Positions 4,749-11,360 of a DNA stretch of 11,360 bases are shown in pieces. The position numbers and the translations under genes were made by a program. Within the stretch, counting starts at the first letter, position 1. The number at the start of each line of letters is the position of its first letter. Source of the stretch: Legionella genomosp. 1 (lineage in GTDB: Bacteria > Pseudomonadota > Gammaproteobacteria > Legionellales > Legionellaceae); contig CAMBHM010000027.1 in the NCBI GenBank assembly GCA_945867185.1, positions 1 through 11,360 on the forward strand, given 5' to 3'. A model generated the notes under the pieces. The model saw nothing but the letters and a program-made list of their open reading frames with translations, made no database searches and was not told the DNA's origin.

Positions 4749-7700
4749 ATGGCCGAAGCAGTTGCTAACCCTCACTATTCACATGCTGAGAAAAAACGAT
4801 TTCGCAAGAGCTTTGGTAATCAGATTGAGATCATGGCAATTCCAAACTTGCTTGAAATCCAGCTGAAATCATATAAAGAATTCTTACAAGCCGAGTCGGG
4901 TACGGATTCACATCAAAAAACAGGCCTACATGCTGCCTTTTTATCCGTTTTTCCTATCCAAAGTTTTTCTGGCAATGCCAGATTAGAGTACGTCAGTTAT
5001 CGCCTAGGGGAAGCAGCCTTTGATGTTCGTGAGTGTAAATTAAGAGGCCTCACTTATTCGGCCCCATTACGCGTTAAAATTCGCCTTGTCGTTCTAGATA
5101 AGGATGTTTCGGGCGATCAAAAACCAATCAAAGATATTCGTGAGCAAGACGTGTTCATGGGTGAGATTCCCTTGATGACCGATGTAGGTACTTTCGTTGT
5201 GAATGGTACCGAACGTGTGGTTGTTTCGCAGTTGCACCGTTCGCCGGGCGTTATATTTGAACATGATCGAGGTAAGACTCACTCCTCTGGTAAGCTGTTA
5301 TATTCGGCTCGAATTATTCCTTACCGTGGCTCTTGGTTGGATTTTGAGTTCGATCCCAAGGATTGCGTGTTTGCCCGAATTGATAGACGCCGTAAATTAC
5401 CTATTACCATGCTCTTGCGCTCGCTTGGGTATGATACTGAAGCAATCCTTTCTGAGTTTTTTGAATCAACAGCTTGTCATCTTAAAAATGGCGAGTTTCA
5501 TATTGAACTCATTCCTACTCGACTGCGTGGTGAGATTGCATCGTTTGATATTGTGGTGCCTAAGACAGGTGAAATCATTGTAGAACAAGGACGACGTATC
5601 ACAACGCGGCATATTAAGCAAATGGAAAAGAGTAACATGAAGGAACTGACAGTTCCGCGTGATTACTTGATCGGAAAGATGCTGGCTAAAACCCTAGTTG
5701 ACAAAATTACGGGCGAATCGCTTGCTTTGGCGAATGATGAAGTGACCAATGATTTATTAGAAGCCATGATTGCTCAGGGCCTTCACCAATTTGAAATGAT
5801 CTATACCAATGATTTGGATCATGGCTCTTATATCTCGGATACTCTCAAAATTGATCCAACGTCCAGTCAATTGGAAGCCCTGGTGGAAATCTATCGCATG
5901 ATGCGTCCTGGTGAGCCACCAACCAAAGAGGCCGCTGAAGCGTTATTTAAGAATTTGTTCTTCACTGAAGAACGATATGATTTGTCAGCAGTTGGTCGAA
6001 TGAAATTCAACCGTCGTGTTGGCCGTAAAGAGGATACGGGTCCTGGAACGTTGACGAAGGAAGACATTCTTGCTGTTATTAAGACGTTGATTGATATCCG
6101 TAACGGAACCGGCATGGTTGATGACATTGATCATTTAGGCAATCGTCGTGTACGAAGTGTTGGTGAAATGGCTGAGAATCAGTTCCGTGTGGGACTTGTT
6201 CGGGTAGAACGCGCGGTGAAAGAACGATTGAGTTTGGCAGAATCTGAGAATTTAATGCCTCAGGATCTCATCAATGCAAAACCCGTATCAGCCGCTGTGA
6301 AAGAATTTTTCGGATCGAGTCAGCTGTCTCAATTTATGGATCAGGTCAACCCATTGTCTGGTGTGACACACAAACGACGAGTGTCCGCCCTTGGACCAGG
6401 TGGTCTTACGCGTGAGCGTGCGGGCTTTGAGGTGCGCGACGTTCATACCACCCACTATGGTCGTGTGTGCCCGATTGAAACACCGGAAGGTCCGAACATT
6501 GGTCTTATTAATTCTTTGTCGGTTTACGCAAGAACCAATGATTATGGTTTTATTGAAACACCCTGTCGAAAAGTGGTGAATGGCCGCGTGACAGATGACA
6601 TTGAATATTTGTCTGCAATTGAAGAAGTAGATCAATATATTGCTCAGTCTAGTGTTGCATTGGATAAGAAAGGCCATATTCAAGCAGACTTGGTACCTTG
6701 TCGTCATCAGAACGAGTTTTCCTTAACGACGCCTGATAAGATTAATTATATGGACGTGTCACCAAAACAAATCGTTTCTGTGGCAGCTTCTTTGATTCCT
6801 TTCTTAGAACATGACGATGCTAACAGGGCCCTGATGGGTTCAAACATGCAGCGTCAGGCCGTACCAACACTCCGCGCTGAAAAGCCGTTGGTTGGAACGG
6901 GTATGGAGCGTACCGTTGCCTCTGATTCCGGTGTATCTGTAGTTGCTAGACGGGGCGGGATTATTGATTTGGTTGATGCATCACGTATCGTAGTTCGTGT
7001 GAATGATAATGAGACAACCGCTGGCGAAACTGGCGTTGATATTTACAATTTGACCAAGTATTTTCGATCAAATCAGGACACTTGTATCAATCAAATTCCT
7101 ATTGTGGCCACAGGTGACAAGATTCAACGTGGGGATATTTTAGCAGATGGCCCTTGTACTGATATGGGTGAGCTAGCCCTTGGCCAGAATTTGTTGATCG
7201 CTTTCATGCCTTGGAATGGATATAACTTTGAAGATTCCATTTTGATATCTGAACGTATTGTTCAAGATGATCGATTCACAAGTATACATATTGAAGAGTT
7301 GACCTGTATTGCTCGAGACACCAAATTAGGGACTGAAGAAATCACTGCCGATATTCCTAATGTGGGTGAATCGGCATTAGCTAGCCTTGATGAATCAGGA
7401 GTTGTATATATTGGTGCAGAGGTCAGTGCCGGGGCTATTTTGGTGGGCAAGGTTACTCCGAAAGGGGAAACTCAACTGACGCCAGAAGAAAAACTCCTTC
7501 GTGCTATATTTGGTGAAAAAGCCTCCGATGTGAAGGACTCTTCCTTGCGTGTTCCTTCAGGTATGAATGGAACCATCATTGACGTACAAGTGTTCACTCG
7601 AGATGGTCTTGAGAAAGATGCGAGAGCTAAATCGATCGAAGAAGATCAGTTGGCACGTGTACGTAAGGATCTGATTGATGAACGTCGAATTCGTGAAGAA

Positions 7701-8855
7701 GACATCTATCAACGGGTACATAGCTTGTTGCTGGATAAAGTGGCCACAGGAGGTCCTGGAAGTCTGAAGCCTGGATCTAAGATTACAGCAGCCTATCTCA
7801 CTAAAGTTAAAAGAGAAGCTTGGTTTGAGATCAGGATGGATGAGGATCTAATTAGTCAACAGTTAGAGCAGTCATCCAAGCAACTAGACGCCCTTTTGAA
7901 AGAAATGGAAAAACGGTTTAATGACAGTCGCAAGAAAATAATTCAAGGGGATGATTTAGCCCCTGGCGTTCTTAAAATTGTTAAGGTCTATCTTGCTGTG
8001 AAGCGTCGTATTCAGCCTGGTGATAAAATGGCTGGACGTCATGGGAACAAAGGGGTTATCTCCATTGTTGTGCCTATAGAAGACATGCCTTATATGGAAG
8101 ATGGCACGCCTGTTGATATCGTGTTGAATCCCTTGGGTGTACCCTCGCGGATGAACATTGGACAGGTTCTTGAAACGCACTTAGGTTTGGCAGCCAAAGG
8201 GTTGGGTCAGAAAATCGCACTCATGTTGGACAACAAACGCTCAAAGGCAGATCTAAAGTCTTTTATTCTAAAAATCTATAATCATGATGGGCAGAAACGC
8301 CTCAACCTTGATGGCTTAACAGATCCTGAGCTCTACGAACTGGCTCATAATTTACGTGGTGGCGTGCCGATGGCTACCCCAGTATTTGATGGTGCCAATG
8401 AAGCGGAAATCAAAGCCATGTTGGAATTGGCAGATCTGCCATTAGATGGAAAGACAACCTTGATTGATGGGCGTACTGGTCGAAAATTTGATAATCCAGT
8501 GACCGTGGGTTACATGTATATGCTGAAATTGAACCACTTGGTGGACGACAAGATGCATGCTCGTTCAACGGGTTCGTATAGTCTTGTAACGCAACAACCA
8601 CTTGGCGGGAAAGCACAGTTTGGTGGACAGCGATTTGGTGAGATGGAGGTCTGGGCGTTAGAAGCGTATGGCGCGGCGTATACTTTGCAGGAAATGTTAA
8701 CGGTTAAATCGGATGACGTTGGAGGACGAACCAAAATCTACAAAAACATTGTCGATGGGGATCATCGCATGGATCCAGGCATGCCTGAATCTTTCAATGT
8801 ATTGTTGAAAGAAATCAGGGCGTTGGGTATTGATATTGAATTAGGCCACGACTGA
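4749..8855 (+). CDS. rpoB: DNA-directed RNA polymerase subunit beta
   Basis: RpoB is the second largest RNA polymerase subunit, forming one side of the active cleft and the rifampicin pocket. The product is 1368 residues (E. coli 1342). Conserved blocks in order: [20 protein letters not shown] (about 75-94), [16 protein letters not shown], the rifampicin region [31 protein letters not shown] (about 524-560), [15 protein letters not shown], the catalytic acidic pair E828-D829 in [27 protein letters not shown], lysines K1093 and K1101 in [12 protein letters not shown], and [20 protein letters not shown] in the C-terminal clamp. ATG 4749 has AGAGGA six bases upstream. Its N-terminus is some nine residues longer than in E. 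coli. Within the rifampicin region Val533 and Gly538 replace the usual Asn518 and Glu523 (E. coli numbers), and Thr567 replaces a conserved proline (E. coli 552). The main resistance residues (Q513, D516, H526, R529, S531) are wild type. Confidence 0.98.
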   Translation: MAEAVANPHYSHAEKKRFRKSFGNQIEIMAIPNLLEIQLKSYKEFLQAESGTDSHQKTGLHAAFLSVFPIQSFSGNARLEYVSYRLGEAAFDVRECKLRGLTYSAPLRVKIRLVVLDKDVSGDQKPIKDIREQDVFMGEIPLMTDVGTFVVNGTERVVVSQLHRSPGVIFEHDRGKTHSSGKLLYSARIIPYRGSWLDFEFDPKDCVFARIDRRRKLPITMLLRSLGYDTEAILSEFFESTACHLKNGEFHIELIPTRLRGEIASFDIVVPKTGEIIVEQGRRITTRHIKQMEKSNMKELTVPRDYLIGKMLAKTLVDKITGESLALANDEVTNDLLEAMIAQGLHQFEMIYTNDLDHGSYISDTLKIDPTSSQLEALVEIYRMMRPGEPPTKEAAEALFKNLFFTEERYDLSAVGRMKFNRRVGRKEDTGPGTLTKEDILAVIKTLIDIRNGTGMVDDIDHLGNRRVRSVGEMAENQFRVGLVRVERAVKERLSLAESENLMPQDLINAKPVSAAVKEFFGSSQLSQFMDQVNPLSGVTHKRRVSALGPGGLTRERAGFEVRDVHTTHYGRVCPIETPEGPNIGLINSLSVYARTNDYGFIETPCRKVVNGRVTDDIEYLSAIEEVDQYIAQSSVALDKKGHIQADLVPCRHQNEFSLTTPDKINYMDVSPKQIVSVAASLIPFLEHDDANRALMGSNMQRQAVPTLRAEKPLVGTGMERTVASDSGVSVVARRGGIIDLVDASRIVVRVNDNETTAGETGVDIYNLTKYFRSNQDTCINQIPIVATGDKIQRGDILADGPCTDMGELALGQNLLIAFMPWNGYNFEDSILISERIVQDDRFTSIHIEELTCIARDTKLGTEEITADIPNVGESALASLDESGVVYIGAEVSAGAILVGKVTPKGETQLTPEEKLLRAIFGEKASDVKDSSLRVPSGMNGTIIDVQVFTRDGLEKDARAKSIEEDQLARVRKDLIDERRIREEDIYQRVHSLLLDKVATGGPGSLKPGSKITAAYLTKVKREAWFEIRMDEDLISQQLEQSSKQLDALLKEMEKRFNDSRKKIIQGDDLAPGVLKIVKVYLAVKRRIQPGDKMAGRHGNKGVISIVVPIEDMPYMEDGTPVDIVLNPLGVPSRMNIGQVLETHLGLAAKGLGQKIALMLDNKRSKADLKSFILKIYNHDGQKRLNLDGLTDPELYELAHNLRGGVPMATPVFDGANEAEIKAMLELADLPLDGKTTLIDGRTGRKFDNPVTVGYMYMLKLNHLVDDKMHARSTGSYSLVTQQPLGGKAQFGGQRFGEMEVWALEAYGAAYTLQEMLTVKSDDVGGRTKIYKNIVDGDHRMDPGMPESFNVLLKEIRALGIDIELGHD

Positions 8856-8866
8856 AGCAAGGTTGA

Positions 8867-11360
<2,494 letters not shown>

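Noticed and set aside
6288..6707. A 139-codon open frame on the minus strand inside rpoB, and similar minus-strand frames elsewhere.
   Set aside because: They lie opposite strongly conserved genes, have no family resemblance or ribosome binding site, and are explained as shadows of rpoB and its neighbours.

Overview
This window is a core housekeeping locus of a gammaproteobacterium. It carries the conserved translation-secretion-transcription cluster in the order tuf, tRNA-Trp, secE, nusG, rplK, rplA, rplJ, rplL, rpoB, rpoC, all on the plus strand. Several sequences look most like Legionella and its relatives as I remember them: the C-terminal third of EF-Tu, the L10 C-terminus, the 1368-residue RpoB, and RpoC stretches such as [12 protein letters not shown] and [20 protein letters not shown]. 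Order Legionellales, probably a Legionella-like lineage, is my best guess. This is inference from memory, not a database result. Composition is moderate in GC throughout, with no obvious break suggesting recent transfer.

Layout. Bases 1-1194 encode EF-Tu, and the window opens exactly on its start codon. A short spacer leads to tRNA-Trp(CCA) at 1242-1317, and secE starts only 14 bases after the tRNA's CCA end. nusG follows secE after one base. An 89-base gap holds the rplK ribosome binding site. rplK and rplA overlap by one base. A 200-base leader (3488-3687) precedes rplJ and contains a hairpin resembling the known L10-binding kink-turn site, plus alternative pairings. rplJ and rplL are separated by 73 bases with a small hairpin. 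rplL and rpoB are separated by 91 bases with a strong hairpin that lacks a T-tract. rpoB is complete, and rpoC runs off the right end after about 814 codons. No gene-free stretch exceeds 300 bases.

How the genes work together. EF-Tu and tRNA-Trp serve elongation. SecE belongs to the SecYEG translocon. NusG couples RNA polymerase to ribosomes or Rho. L11, L1, L10 and L7/L12 build the L1 stalk and the factor-binding stalk on which EF-Tu acts. RpoB and RpoC form the RNA polymerase catalytic core. Control is expected mainly through L1 and L10 feedback on their own mRNAs and RNA processing between segments.

I found no new gene system. The observations worth a second look are local: an in-frame 30-base tandem duplication that copies the rpoC TTG start and appears to give beta-prime a 24-residue N-terminal extension; unusual residues in and near the rifampicin region of RpoB; a divergent EF-Tu N-terminus with weak codon bias; a secE start with no Shine-Dalgarno sequence next to a tRNA end; and a possible RNA switch in the L10 leader.
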